64,000 bases of DNA from Chitinophaga polysaccharea (GTDB taxonomy: Bacteria; Bacteroidota; Bacteroidia; Chitinophagales; Chitinophagaceae), in assembly GCF_902150045.1 (NCBI RefSeq), contig NZ_CABFVU010000001.1, positions 2,976,001-3,040,000 of the forward strand, read 5' to 3'. The notes beneath the pieces are model-generated. The model had not been told where the DNA came from. It saw only the letters and a list, made by a program, of their open reading frames with translations, and did no database searches. The stretch's first letter is position 1; every line of letters starts with the position of its first letter. Below, piece after piece: positions 46,480 through 55,954 of the stretch. Made by a program: the position numbers and the translations under genes.

Positions 46480-47265
46480 ATGAAATTCCACTGTTCTTAC
46501 AAATGGTTGTTGCCTGCCATGCTGCTTTTGGGTTGTTTGCAGGCAAATGCCCAGGTTGACCTGGGCGCCCGCGGAGGCATCAGTATCCCCAATCTTACTG
46601 CCGGCGGCAGTGAGAGCAACCCGCTTAATACCGGCTACAGCTCGAGGCAGGGACCCGACTTCGGCATCTTTGGTGAATACCACATCAGCAAGCTCTTTTC
46701 TATTGAAGCCATGCTCTCCTATTCCTCGGAGGGGGGTAAGAAAAAAGGATTGCAGGCATTCCCTTTCCCGCCGGAAATGGCGCCCGCATTGCCTCCCGGT
46801 ATGCCCGCGCCTACCTATCTGTATGCAAATTTCGAAAGCCAGGCAAAAATGAATTACCTGATGTTGCCCATCCTGGCCAAGTTTGGCTGGAACCTGGGAG
46901 CTACCTCACCTCTACGCCTCTACGTAGATGCAGGACCGTTCCTGGGCTTCCTGGTAAGCGCCAAACAGGTGACCAGCGGTAGCAGCATACTTTACCTGGA
47001 TGAAGAGGGAAAACAACCCATCACGCAGCAACCGCAATCTTTCGATAAAACAACAGACATTAAGGATCAGCTGCATACTTTCAATGTGGGCGTAAGCGGA
47101 AACGTAGGACTGGCCTATATCTTTGGCCGCAACCAGGTATTTGTGGAAGGAGGAGGGAACTATGGCTTCCTTAACATCCAGAAAGGATCTGCCAACGGCA
47201 AAAATAATATCGGCGCTGCCACTGCTTCTATCGGGTACGCCTACCGTATCTGTAATAAAAAATAA
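46480..47265 (+). CDS. Outer-membrane beta-barrel protein (PorT-like)
   Basis: A 261-residue exported protein (signal peptide to ANAQ, 24). The mature part starts VDLGARGGISIPNL, and alternating aromatic/hydrophobic strands recur (GPDFGIFGEYHISKLFSIEA, LYVDAGPFLGFLV, VFVEGGGNYGFL), ending in IGYAYRI. This matches small outer-membrane barrels of the Bacteroidetes PorT type. A Pro-rich loop (FPFPPEMAPALPPGMPAP) is unusual and probably extracellular. It is followed by a hairpin shared with the convergent SDR gene. Confidence 0.82.
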   Translation: MKFHCSYKWLLPAMLLLGCLQANAQVDLGARGGISIPNLTAGGSESNPLNTGYSSRQGPDFGIFGEYHISKLFSIEAMLSYSSEGGKKKGLQAFPFPPEMAPALPPGMPAPTYLYANFESQAKMNYLMLPILAKFGWNLGATSPLRLYVDAGPFLGFLVSAKQVTSGSSILYLDEEGKQPITQQPQSFDKTTDIKDQLHTFNVGVSGNVGLAYIFGRNQVFVEGGGNYGFLNIQKGSANGKNNIGAATASIGYAYRICNKK

Positions 47266-47272
47266 GAAGAGC

Positions 47273-47307
47273 ATTTGTTTCAGCAGGAAGCTCCTGCTGA
47301 AACAAAT
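47273..47307. terminator. Perfect 16-bp hairpin between convergent genes
   Basis: ATTTGTTTCAGCAGGA pairs perfectly with TCCTGCTGAAACAAAT around AGC. The minus-strand side is followed by CTCTTCTTATTTTTTATT, a T-rich end suited to the SDR gene. The plus-strand side has no T-run. Confidence 0.75.
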
Positions 47308-47315
47308 AGCTGTCA

Positions 47316-48032
47316 CTATGGGTTGGTAGACCATAACCCGGCTGATTTCACCAGCACTCTTCTGTTCAGCTTCAACTGTGCCACTACAAATTCCGCCAGG
47401 TCTTCCGGCTGTAATACTTTGTCGGGGTTGCCATCTGTCAGGTTCAGGTCCCTGGCCATATCCGTTGCAATGGTGCTCGGCGTTAAGGCGCTTACCCGGA
47501 TATTATGTTTTCTTACTTCCAGCATCAGCGATTCGGTTAAGCCCAGCAGGCCAAACTTGGAAGCGCTGTAAGCGCTGGTGAGCGGCGCGCCTCTTTGGCC
47601 CGCAGTAGAAGATATATTGATGATATCGCCTGTTTTTCTGGCTATCATACCCGGTAATACGGCCCGGGTTACATAATATACCCCCAGCAGGTTTACCCGG
47701 ATGATCTGCTCCCATTGGGCAGGCTCCAGTTCCATGAAACCGCCAAAGGCAGCAATACCCGCATTGTTGATCAGGATATCCGGCTCACCCAGTTCTTTTA
47801 CCAGCACGGTCACTGCCTCATTCACCGCCTGCATATCGCTTACATCAGCGGTGGCATAGGCCACTTTCACGCCTGTACCGCCAATCTCTTTTGCCACCGC
47901 CTCGAGCGAACCGGCACTACGCCCCAGCAGGGCAATATCTACGCCTTCCTGGGCCAGCGCCATTGCCAGCGCACGACCTATGCCTTTGCCACCACCGGTG
48001 ATCAGGGCCTTTTTTCCTTTTAATGATTCCAT
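47316..48032 (-). CDS. Classical SDR oxidoreductase (3-ketoacyl-ACP reductase-like)
   Basis: A 238-residue NAD(P)-dependent reductase. The cofactor loop GGGKGIG (13-19), NNAG (89-92), catalytic Ser142 (NISS), Tyr155 and Lys159 (YSASK) are all present, so it is a complete classical SDR, unlike the protein at 4537. Resemblance to FabG suggests a beta-keto substrate, but no fatty-acid genes are nearby, so a general 3-oxoacyl or sugar/alcohol role cannot be excluded. It has its own TAnnTTTG box 34 bp upstream. Confidence 0.92.
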   Translation of the reverse strand: MESLKGKKALITGGGKGIGRALAMALAQEGVDIALLGRSAGSLEAVAKEIGGTGVKVAYATADVSDMQAVNEAVTVLVKELGEPDILINNAGIAAFGGFMELEPAQWEQIIRVNLLGVYYVTRAVLPGMIARKTGDIINISSTAGQRGAPLTSAYSASKFGLLGLTESLMLEVRKHNIRVSALTPSTIATDMARDLNLTDGNPDKVLQPEDLAEFVVAQLKLNRRVLVKSAGLWSTNP

Positions 48033-48066
48033 TATGCCTTCGGTTTATAAGTTTAAAAATACCTGG

Positions 48067-48074
48067 CAAAGGTA
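48067..48074 (-). promoter_or_regulatory. Putative -7 box (TACCTTTG) of the SDR gene
   Basis: TACCTTTG on the minus strand, 34 nt before the SDR start, matches TAnnTTTG. A -33 TTTG at standard distance is not seen. Confidence 0.4.
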
Positions 48075-48136
48075 CAAAGCTTTGTTCCATTTACGGGTTA
48101 TCTTCGCATTGTTCTAGTTTATAAGACCCTCATATT

Positions 48137-49006
48137 ATGATACAGATTTCCAATGAAAAACTCACCGTATTGGTGAGCCCCCAGGGAGCCGAACTACAAA
48201 GCATTGTCCGCAACGATACCGGCCTCGAATATTTATGGAGCGGCGACCCCACCTTCTGGGGCAAGAAAAGCCCCGTGTTATTCCCTATCGTCGGCGGGCT
48301 GAAAGATAATACCTATCAATACCGCGACGATCACTACACGCTGGGGCGCCATGGCTTCGCCAGGGAACAGCTGTTTGCCGTAACGGAGCAGGGAGCGGAA
48401 CATGTAAGTCTCCGTCTTTCAGACAATGAGGCTACCCGCAAAGTATATCCCTTCCGCTTCGATTTTACCATCCAGTACCTGTTGCAGGACGACCAGCTCC
48501 AGGTGACTTACCAGGTGCTCAACCGGGACGACAAAACCCTGTTCTTTTCCGTAGGGGCGCACCCCGCCTTTAAACTGCCGCTGGTGCCGGATACAACGTA
48601 TGAAGATTATTACCTGTATTTTAATAAAGAAGAGGATGCAGGGATCTGGCCATTGTCTGCCGGCGGGCAGGTGGAAACAGCTCCCGTGCCTTATCTTCAA
48701 CACACACACGAACTGCCCCTGAAGAAATCCCTGTTTTACAATGATGCCCTGGTATTCAAACAGCTGGCATCCACCGCTATCAGTATTAAAAGCAACCATA
48801 CGCCGCATGGTTTAACACTGGCCTTTGAAGGCTTTCCCTACATGGGCATATGGGCGGCCAAGGATGCGGACTTTGTATGTATTGAGCCCTGGTGCGGGAT
48901 TGCCGACAGTGTGGATACTAACGGGGAGCTGGAAGAGAAAGAGGGGATCAACCGGCTGGCGCCGGATGGGTTGTTTGAAAGAACATGGACAGCGACGATA
49001 TTTTAA
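48137..49006 (+). CDS. Aldose 1-epimerase-family protein (cytoplasmic)
   Basis: A 289-residue beta-sandwich protein. It has the family pattern of the shorter mutarotase-like group: SPQGAELQSIVRND, LFPIVGGLKDN, YTLGRHGFAR and SVGAHPAFKLP, with a C-terminal CIEPWCGIADS. His residues in RHGF and GAHPAF are the probable catalytic/substrate positions. It lacks a signal peptide. It belongs to a branch (LacX/YeaD-like) with uncertain sugar or sugar-phosphate substrate, distinct from the lipoprotein galM at 20207. Confidence 0.85.
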   Translation: MIQISNEKLTVLVSPQGAELQSIVRNDTGLEYLWSGDPTFWGKKSPVLFPIVGGLKDNTYQYRDDHYTLGRHGFAREQLFAVTEQGAEHVSLRLSDNEATRKVYPFRFDFTIQYLLQDDQLQVTYQVLNRDDKTLFFSVGAHPAFKLPLVPDTTYEDYYLYFNKEEDAGIWPLSAGGQVETAPVPYLQHTHELPLKKSLFYNDALVFKQLASTAISIKSNHTPHGLTLAFEGFPYMGIWAAKDADFVCIEPWCGIADSVDTNGELEEKEGINRLAPDGLFERTWTATIF

Positions 49007-49013
49007 AGAGATA

Positions 49014-49045
49014 AAAAAGCTGGTAGCGATAACTACCAGCTTTTT
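49014..49045. terminator. Bidirectional rho-independent terminator
   Basis: AAAAAGCTGGTAG pairs perfectly with CTACCAGCTTTTT (13 bp, 6-nt loop). The A and T runs serve both strands, between two convergent genes that end at 49006 and 49051. Confidence 0.9.
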
Positions 49046-49050
49046 ATTTG

Positions 49051-49566
49051 TTAGAAATTATATCCGGCTTTCAGGCCAAAGAACCCTCTTGTGCCGTCTT
49101 TAAACCATGCTTCATACTTGCCTTCCACGTCGAGGCCCAGGATACGGATACCGATACCGGGAGCTACCAGCCCGCCTATACCATTGTAGTTTTTACCGGT
49201 ATACTGCACAGTACCGCCTTCTACTTTCACATACAGGATAGAGATCAGGTTGTACCGCAGCCCCAAACGGATAGGCACTACATTGTAATCCGCGTAGTCG
49301 CCGCTTACACCGTTTGTGTTAAAGCTTTTACCGCCAAAATGAAAGTAGCTTACAGAACCTACGGCTGTTAAACCTGCTACCAGTTTTACATCGGCGCCCA
49401 AACCAATGCCATAGCCGGTTTCGTGGGTATCGCTGAACTTGCCCACAGGAAAGCCCGCTTCAACAAAAGGGCCGATACTGAATCGTTTCAATTGTGCCTG
49501 CGACGACTGTGAACTGATACAGATCATCAGCAGCATGGTTGCAAATGCCAGGAAGATTTTTTTCAT
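49051..49566 (-). CDS. Small outer-membrane beta-barrel protein
   Basis: A 171-residue exported protein (signal peptide ending SQAQ, residue 24). The mature part is a short series of amphipathic strands (FSIGPFVEAGFPVGKF, GYGIGLGADVKLVAGL, IPLG-type VVPIRLGLRYNL, ILGLDVEGKYEAWF) ending in an aromatic residue (AGYNF), typical of an 8-strand barrel. No specific function is visible. It is convergent with the epimerase-like gene and located downstream of the efflux operon with a 66-bp gap. Confidence 0.78.
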   Translation of the reverse strand: MKKIFLAFATMLLMICISSQSSQAQLKRFSIGPFVEAGFPVGKFSDTHETGYGIGLGADVKLVAGLTAVGSVSYFHFGGKSFNTNGVSGDYADYNVVPIRLGLRYNLISILYVKVEGGTVQYTGKNYNGIGGLVAPGIGIRILGLDVEGKYEAWFKDGTRGFFGLKAGYNF

Positions 49567-49632
49567 AAGAACTAATTTTCAAAGGATTGGTGACTAGCTA
49601 ATTAGCCGTAAAAGTAAGGAACTAATTGCTAA

Positions 49633-52600
49633 TTACGAATTGTGAATTACCGCATGATGAGATAATACCTCTTCCTCTTCGTCCTGGCTTTGCTGTTTAT
49701 GTGAGCCATGCCCGTTGCTATTAATGGCTTCAACCCGCGGAGGGATCAGTTTATATACCACCGGCGTAACGATCCTTGACAGCAGGGTGGAGCTGATAAG
49801 GCCACCGATCAGCACAATGGCCAGCGGGGCAATCAACGGGTTGGTGGAAACAGCCACCGGTATTAATCCGCCAATAGCCGTGAGGGAAGTAAGCACAATA
49901 GGCAGGAACCTTACTTCGCCGGCTTCCCGGATAGCGGCTTCGAGTGGTTTGCCCTGCATCCGTAGCTGGTTGGTAAAATCTACCAGCAGGATCGTGTTCT
50001 TCACTTCAATACCGGCCAGGGCTATCAATCCTATGATCGCTACAAACGACAGGGAGTTGCCGGTGAGCCACAAAGCAGTAGCTGCGCCTACTATGCCCAA
50101 CGGGATCACTGATAATACAATGAGCATGCTCTTGAACGTTTTGAACTGCAGTATCAGTACAGCTACAAAAAGGAAGACGGTAACAATGATCACGCTCATA
50201 AAACCACCAAAGGAATTTTTCCTGCTTTCTACTTCACCACCCATTTCGTAAGTATATCCGGCAGGAAGCTTCAGGGCATCCATCTGTTTTACTACGTCTG
50301 CTATTACCTGGTCGGTGAGGAATCCTTTCTTTATGAAAGCGCCTACTGCCACTACCCGGTTTTTCTCCTGGTGGTTAATAGTCAGGGGAGATGTTTCCAG
50401 TTGCAGCTGTGCCACTTGTGAAAGCGGGATCGCGGTTCCCTGGCTGTTGTTCACGTACAGGTCCCTGAATACATCCAGTGTGGGCTTATCCGTCTTCTGC
50501 TTGGTAAGCAGGATGTCGTAATCGTTATCATTCTGATCGTTGTACTTTCCAAGGTTTATACCTGCTACGGCTAAACGTACCACCCTGTCGATGTTGGCGG
50601 TAGGGATGCCCAGCTGTTGTGCTTTTTCACGGTCTATCCGTACACGGATATCCGATTTCAGGTTGCTCACAGGGTTGTTGATATAGATAGTACCCTGTGT
50701 TTTCTCCAGCATTTTTTCCACGTTGGCAGCCAGAGACCGTAAGGTGTCCAGATTATCCCCGAACAGCCGCACTTCTACCGGTGCTACCATGGGAGGGCCC
50801 TGTTCGAAGTTCTTTACTTCCACTTTGGCGCCGGGATAAGGCGTCCACTTTTTACGGAGCGATTCAATGAGCTTGTTCTTATCAGCCGGACTGGTATGCG
50901 GATCCAGCTGTACAAACAGTTGCGCATAATCGCTTTTTTCATTCTCCTGCGCCTCGTTGTAATAGATGCGGGGATTGCCTTTGCCGATGTTGCTGGCATA
51001 GGAGGCCACCATTTTTTCCTGCTTCAGTTCTTTTTCAATCTGCTGTACAATGCTGTTGGTGTAATTCAGGTTCGACTGTGGCGGCGTAAATACATTGATA
51101 AGGAACTGCGGTTTTTCCGAAGCGGGGAACAGGCTGAAACCAATCACTTTAAATAACCCGATGGAGGCGCCGAATATCACCAGTGAAACCAGGATGGTGA
51201 TTACCGGGCGATGCAGGGCTTTATCAAGCAGCTTTGCATAACTGCCATGTATGAGCCTTTTGAGCAAACGCATAAACAGGTTGCCTTCCGGGTTGCCGGT
51301 ATGCTCTTTCAGCAAACGGCTGGAGAGGAACGGGATGATAGTAAGTGATACGGCCATAGAAGCCAGCACACTAAAGATCACTGCCAGGGGCAAGCTCCGG
51401 ATAAAGTCGCCGCTGCCTTCCGGCATAAACACCAGTGGCATAAACGAGATCACCAATGCAGCTGTACAGCCTATTACTGCCAGGCCTATCTGTGAAGTGG
51501 CTTTGAGCGTGGCCTCCATACGGCTATGCCCTTCCAGCATCCATCTTTCTATATTCTCTACTACCACAATACTATCATCTACCAGCAGCCCCAATGCCAC
51601 TACCAGTCCTACGATGCTCAGCTGGTTCAGGTTGTAGCCAGACAGTTGCAGCAATACGATGCCAATAGAAAGCGACAACGGGATGGAGATCATCACGATG
51701 AGCGCCGGTCGCTGACCCAATGGGAGCAGGGTAAAGGCTACCAGCAGGATGGCAATGATAAAGTCTTTCCCCAGGCCGCTCAGGCGGTTGTTCACTGCAT
51801 CGGCCTGGTCGAAGTACTGCACCATATCGATGTTGGCTGGCAATGTTTTTTTGAACTTATCAATTACGGGCTTATAGTCAAGTTGCGTTTTGGTGATGTT
51901 CTCGCCGGATTTTTGTGCAGCGGATACTACTACGCAACGGTGACCGTTCAACCGCACAAAGTATTTCTCATCTTCAAAGCCATAATATACACGGGCAACA
52001 TCTTTCAGGAAAATATTTTTGCCGTTACCGGCAGATACAATGGTGTTACTGATTTCATCGAGATGCTGATAGTTGCCGCTGGTTTTGATGTTGAAGCTTT
52101 TTTCGCCGGCGTCAATGCTGCCGCCCGGGATATTGGCCATTTCGCTTTGCATGGCCGCCATCACGGTGCTTACCGGCAGGTGCAGCTGCGCCATTTTATC
52201 CAGCTGCAGTTCCACTCTTACCTGTTGTTCCGGCAAGCCATGCAGTTTTACATTTTTCAGGGAAGGTACTTTCTCCAGTTCGTCCTGCAGCTTATCGGCA
52301 TAATAGCGGAGCTTGTCGCGGGAAGCGTTTTCAGAGATCAGCGCTATCTGCATGATGTTCACATCAGAGGGCTCCTGTCTTTGTACTTCTATGCTGTATA
52401 TGTCGGCAGGCAGCTCCTGGCGTTTGTTGTTAACTTCCCTCACCAGCTCCTGGTATTTCTGGTCCACATTGGAGCTGTATTTATATTCCACGCGCATCAC
52501 GGCCACGCCGTCGCTGATGGAGGTACGTACCCGTTTGATATCATCCAGTCCGTAGATCTCCTTTTCCATAGGATCCACTACCAGGTCTTCCATATCCTTT

Positions 52601-52767
52601 GGACTGGTGCCGGGGTATACCACGATAACGGTATACTGCGGGGCTTTCATTTCCGGATCTTCCGAGCGGGGCATATTGAGTATGGTAGTAATGCCCAGCA
52701 CAATGATCATTATAAATATCACCAGGGTGAACTGGTAATTTTTTACGGCATATCTGGCTATTTTCAT
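49633..52767 (-). CDS. RND-family efflux transporter
   Basis: A 1044-residue inner-membrane proton-driven pump of the AcrB/MdtC-like group. It has 12 membrane helices and two large periplasmic loops. Conserved is the helix-4 stretch GLVVALGLLVDDSIVVVENI with two adjacent aspartates for proton relay, and the second-half counterpart IGLIALAGIEVKNTILLVDF. The N-terminus MKIARYAVKNYQFTLVIFIM is typical of Bacteroidetes RND pumps. The exported compound is unknown. It is the third gene of the TolC-MFP-RND operon, 11 bp after the adaptor. Confidence 0.95.
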   Translation of the reverse strand: MKIARYAVKNYQFTLVIFIMIIVLGITTILNMPRSEDPEMKAPQYTVIVVYPGTSPKDMEDLVVDPMEKEIYGLDDIKRVRTSISDGVAVMRVEYKYSSNVDQKYQELVREVNNKRQELPADIYSIEVQRQEPSDVNIMQIALISENASRDKLRYYADKLQDELEKVPSLKNVKLHGLPEQQVRVELQLDKMAQLHLPVSTVMAAMQSEMANIPGGSIDAGEKSFNIKTSGNYQHLDEISNTIVSAGNGKNIFLKDVARVYYGFEDEKYFVRLNGHRCVVVSAAQKSGENITKTQLDYKPVIDKFKKTLPANIDMVQYFDQADAVNNRLSGLGKDFIIAILLVAFTLLPLGQRPALIVMISIPLSLSIGIVLLQLSGYNLNQLSIVGLVVALGLLVDDSIVVVENIERWMLEGHSRMEATLKATSQIGLAVIGCTAALVISFMPLVFMPEGSGDFIRSLPLAVIFSVLASMAVSLTIIPFLSSRLLKEHTGNPEGNLFMRLLKRLIHGSYAKLLDKALHRPVITILVSLVIFGASIGLFKVIGFSLFPASEKPQFLINVFTPPQSNLNYTNSIVQQIEKELKQEKMVASYASNIGKGNPRIYYNEAQENEKSDYAQLFVQLDPHTSPADKNKLIESLRKKWTPYPGAKVEVKNFEQGPPMVAPVEVRLFGDNLDTLRSLAANVEKMLEKTQGTIYINNPVSNLKSDIRVRIDREKAQQLGIPTANIDRVVRLAVAGINLGKYNDQNDNDYDILLTKQKTDKPTLDVFRDLYVNNSQGTAIPLSQVAQLQLETSPLTINHQEKNRVVAVGAFIKKGFLTDQVIADVVKQMDALKLPAGYTYEMGGEVESRKNSFGGFMSVIIVTVFLFVAVLILQFKTFKSMLIVLSVIPLGIVGAATALWLTGNSLSFVAIIGLIALAGIEVKNTILLVDFTNQLRMQGKPLEAAIREAGEVRFLPIVLTSLTAIGGLIPVAVSTNPLIAPLAIVLIGGLISSTLLSRIVTPVVYKLIPPRVEAINSNGHGSHKQQSQDEEEEVLSHHAVIHNS

Positions 52768-52778
52768 GATCGCAGTTG

Positions 52779-53822
52779 TTATTGGATGATACGGATAGGT
52801 GATTGATCTTTCAGGTAAGCGCTGCCTGAAATGATGAGTGCTTTTGCCTGTTCCATGCCAGTGCTGATGAGTACATTTTCTTTTTCCATACCTGTAATGG
52901 TAACAGGTATTTTCTGCGCGGTTTTATTGTCGTTGGTAACGAACACAAACCCGCTGCTGCCATTGCCATCCAGCAGGGAGGCGTAGGGGATGCTCCAGGC
53001 AGTGCTGCCGGTAATGGCGCCTGCGTGAATATGACAACGGCCAAACATGCCGGCCGCGATAGCGGCGGGCTTGTTGCCGGTGAGCTGTACATCAATGAGG
53101 AAGGTGCCGCTCTGTGCATCAATACCTTCTGATTTACGTGTAACCATGCCAGTGAGTGTGTCGCCTGGAACGCCTGATATTTCAATGCTGGCTTTGTCGC
53201 CATTCTTTACCTGTGCCCATTCCCTGTCGCTTACGCCTACACGAAGCAGCCAGTGGGAGCTGCTGGCGCCGTTGGTTTGCAGCACCGGCGTGCCTGCGTT
53301 CACCATTTGCCCGCTGCTTACCAGTTTATGCAATACATAGCCATCCTGTGTGGCATGAATGGTGGAGTAGCTGCGGTTAAACTGGGTAGTGCTCAGTTGC
53401 TGCCGTGCCTGGTCCATGATGGTTTTACTGTTTTCCAGTTGTTCCTGTGTGGCTACGCTGTCGTTATGCAGCCTCACAATGCGCTGGTAATCGCGCTGGG
53501 CTTTTTCAAAGGCCAGCTGGTCTTTCTGCACCTGTGCATTTATTTCAGTGAGATTGAGCGTTGCCAGTAATTGTCCTTTATGTACTTTATCCCCTTCCTT
53601 TACCAGGATGCTGCTGATGATGCCATTGGTTTTGAAAGAGAGATATACTTCATCATCGGTAGTAAACTGCCCGGAGGCATTGATGGTAACGGCGGTGCCC
53701 TGTTTTTCCAGTGGCATGATCTTTACGGGGATAGTATCGGAAACAGTGATGATAGCTGCCGGTTTACTGCCGCAGGAGAACAGCAGTACAGAAAGAGGCA
53801 GCAGGAGCAATGTATTTTTCAT
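52779..53822 (-). CDS. Periplasmic adaptor (HlyD/AcrA-like membrane fusion) lipoprotein
   Basis: A 347-residue lipoprotein bridging the RND pump and TolC. The lipobox LLFSC (Cys16) follows the start at 53822, chosen because the earlier in-frame ATG would place 19 residues before the signal peptide. A lipoyl-like beta domain (VKEGDKVHKGQLLATLN), an alpha-hairpin (about 95-150: FEKAQRDYQRIVRLHNDSVA) and a beta-barrel domain (VGVSDREWAQVKNGDKASIE) are visible in order. It lies 10 bp after TolC. Confidence 0.93.
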   Translation of the reverse strand: MKNTLLLLPLSVLLFSCGSKPAAIITVSDTIPVKIMPLEKQGTAVTINASGQFTTDDEVYLSFKTNGIISSILVKEGDKVHKGQLLATLNLTEINAQVQKDQLAFEKAQRDYQRIVRLHNDSVATQEQLENSKTIMDQARQQLSTTQFNRSYSTIHATQDGYVLHKLVSSGQMVNAGTPVLQTNGASSSHWLLRVGVSDREWAQVKNGDKASIEISGVPGDTLTGMVTRKSEGIDAQSGTFLIDVQLTGNKPAAIAAGMFGRCHIHAGAITGSTAWSIPYASLLDGNGSSGFVFVTNDNKTAQKIPVTITGMEKENVLISTGMEQAKALIISGSAYLKDQSPIRIIQ

Positions 53823-53832
53823 GAGTATATAT

Positions 53833-55203
53833 TTATTGGTTGTTGTGATTATCAGTGATATTGTAAGATGCCTGTGCACGTTCTACCGAAGCGTAGGCCG
53901 TTTGCACGGCGGCCTGTGCTACTGCGGTTTGCAGCTGTGCCTGTGTGAGCTGGTTCTGTGCATCCAGTAATTCTATATAAAGCAGTTGTCCTTCTTTGTA
54001 TACTTTCATCTGGTCGCGGTAATACCTTTCCGCAAAGGATAGCTGGCTTTGTGCTGTTTTAAAGTTCAGTACGGATGTCTGGTAGTTGTTTACCGCTTCG
54101 TATAGCTGTAGCTGTAGTTGCTGTGTTGTTTGGTCGGCGGCATTGGTAATGGTGGCTACTTCATTGGCTGCCTGTTTTATTTTGTACTTGTATTTATGCG
54201 AAGCAAACAGGTTCCATTCCAGGTTTACGCCAAAAAGATAGTAGCGGGTATCTTTATCAAAGTGCGCGCCCGTACCCTGGGAGCCAAGGTCAATAAAGGT
54301 ACTGAGCCGGGGTACCAGGTAGGAGCGCTGCAGTTGTTCGTTTAAGCGGTATACGTTAGTAGCGCTTTTATATTGCGCCAGTTCTTCCCGGTCGTTGATA
54401 TCCCTGCCAGGCAGTTGTGCCGGCACCCGTAGGAGGGTGCTGTCGAGTGTAATATTCTCATCCAGTCCGCGGTTGAGCAGGAAGTTAAAATAGGCTTTTG
54501 AGTTTTCCCTGGCGTTGATGGCTTTATTGATATCGGCATCCGTTTTCTGTTTCTCTGTTTGCGCACGGTACAGGGCGGTATTGTTGCGAACGCCATTGCG
54601 TACCATGCTTTCATTGATCCGTATGTTTTCATTGATGAGCGAGAGCGCATTGTTGTAAATAGCTACTGCCTGAGCAGCCTGGTAATACTGGTAGTAGGCT
54701 GTTTTTATATCGCGCACCAGTTCCCGTTTGTATACGTTCAGCGCTGCCTGTTGTTGTGTGATCTGTTCTTTGCGGATCTTCTGGTTGTAATAGATCTCTG
54801 CATTGATCAGCGGCAGGCTGGCCCTTACTTTTGCATCATAAAAATTGTCGGGGTTCAGCTGTACGGACACGTTGTCGATGTTTTTAAAATTGTGGCTGTT
54901 GGTAAGCTGGTTTAGACTATTGTACACCGGGTTCATAATATCACCGATGGGGAAGTCGATGGTACGGCCCCCGGCCGATTTGGTATAACTGCCTAGTACG
55001 GAAACATTTGGCCCGAACAGGCTTTTGGCTTCCTGTAAAGCCAGCATCGATTTAGTAAGCTGGAAGTTTTGATCCTTCAATCCTTTATTATTATCAAAGG
55101 CGGATTGTATGTATTGATCCAGTACGGAATGTTGTGCAAAGGAGCTGAATCCTGCTGTCAGCAAGGTTGTTAACAATGCTCCTTTTGTGATTGATGTATA
55201 CAT
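53833..55203 (-). CDS. TolC-family outer-membrane efflux protein
   Basis: A 456-residue exported outer-membrane channel (signal peptide to FAQ, 24) of two repeated helical halves. Long heptad-like helices such as YYNQKIRKEQITQQQAALNV and LLDAQNQLTQAQLQTAVAQA are the alpha-barrel helices. It is first in the operon, which favours a promoter in the 121-bp gap to the TetR gene, where the 15-bp candidate operator lies. Confidence 0.92.
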   Translation of the reverse strand: MYTSITKGALLTTLLTAGFSSFAQHSVLDQYIQSAFDNNKGLKDQNFQLTKSMLALQEAKSLFGPNVSVLGSYTKSAGGRTIDFPIGDIMNPVYNSLNQLTNSHNFKNIDNVSVQLNPDNFYDAKVRASLPLINAEIYYNQKIRKEQITQQQAALNVYKRELVRDIKTAYYQYYQAAQAVAIYNNALSLINENIRINESMVRNGVRNNTALYRAQTEKQKTDADINKAINARENSKAYFNFLLNRGLDENITLDSTLLRVPAQLPGRDINDREELAQYKSATNVYRLNEQLQRSYLVPRLSTFIDLGSQGTGAHFDKDTRYYLFGVNLEWNLFASHKYKYKIKQAANEVATITNAADQTTQQLQLQLYEAVNNYQTSVLNFKTAQSQLSFAERYYRDQMKVYKEGQLLYIELLDAQNQLTQAQLQTAVAQAAVQTAYASVERAQASYNITDNHNNQ

Positions 55204-55268
55204 AGTGAACGGTGTTTATTAATGTCGAAAAAAATAAAGCCGGCAGGCTTCTGTTAATCGATGTTTAG

Positions 55269-55283
55269 ATACTGAACAGTGTT
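55269..55283. promoter_or_regulatory. Candidate TetR operator before the efflux operon
   Basis: ATACTGAACAGTGTT lies 65 bp before the TolC start and recurs exactly at 55960-55974 before the TetR gene. It includes the 9-bp palindrome AACAGTGTT. Two exact copies in 700 bp at the regulator and its neighbouring operon support a common repressor site. Confidence 0.65.
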
Positions 55284-55324
55284 TAATTCCTGTCTTAAAA
55301 AAAAGCCGTAATGGCTTTAGTAGT

Positions 55325-55936
55325 TTATGCTTTGATCATCCGCAGGTATTCGTCCACTGCTTTATCTATCACCGCGGGCATTTCTTCCTGTGACACAGCG
55401 GCTACTTTGCATCGTCCTCTCAGGTAGAGACTGATGAAGCCATGTGCAAAAGCCCAGACAGATAGCGTAGCAATGGTGGGGTCCTTAAATTTCACCAGTT
55501 TCTTTGCTATACATTCCTCCATCAGGTGAAACAACCCATCATATGAAGGATCCCCGTTCTTCCATTCTTCCTCATGTGTGGCATTCATCGGCGCTTTTAT
55601 AATAAACATCAGGTCATACAGTTCAGGATGATCCCTTGAAAACTCTATGTATGCTTTTGCCAGTTGCTGCAAGCGCTTAAATGGCTCCTTATGTGTAATT
55701 TTTTTCGCAAATTCACCGGCCAGCGTGGCAAAGGCCTCTGTCTGTACATCATACAGCAGCTGGTCTTTGTCTTTGTAATACAGGTAAATAGTTGCAGGAC
55801 TATATTCTATTTTGTCGGCAATATTGCGGATAGATACTTTTTCATATCCTTCTTCCACAAACATTTTTATTGCCACGTCTACAATACGCCTGCGCATTTC
55901 TGCCTTTTCCCGCTCTTTTCTTTCTGTTATGCCCAC
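55325..55936 (-). CDS. TetR-family repressor of the efflux operon
   Basis: A 203-residue regulator. The TetR helix-turn-helix reads VSIRNIADKIEYSPATIYLY, then YKDKDQLLYD. The start is placed at GTG 55936, giving GITERKEREKAEMRRRIVD, which is the conserved N-terminus; the ATG at 55957 lies inside the -7 box at 55955-55962 and cannot be the translated start. It probably represses both itself and the TolC-MFP-RND genes through the repeated 15-mer. Ligand unknown. Confidence 0.9.
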   Translation of the reverse strand: MGITERKEREKAEMRRRIVDVAIKMFVEEGYEKVSIRNIADKIEYSPATIYLYYKDKDQLLYDVQTEAFATLAGEFAKKITHKEPFKRLQQLAKAYIEFSRDHPELYDLMFIIKAPMNATHEEEWKNGDPSYDGLFHLMEECIAKKLVKFKDPTIATLSVWAFAHGFISLYLRGRCKVAAVSQEEMPAVIDKAVDEYLRMIKA

Positions 55937-55954
55937 GTTGAATTGTTTACAGTG

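Noticed and set aside
51526..52806. A 426-codon plus-strand frame through the RND pump gene
   Set aside because: It is antisense to conserved RND sequence and shows no recognisable motif or signal peptide.
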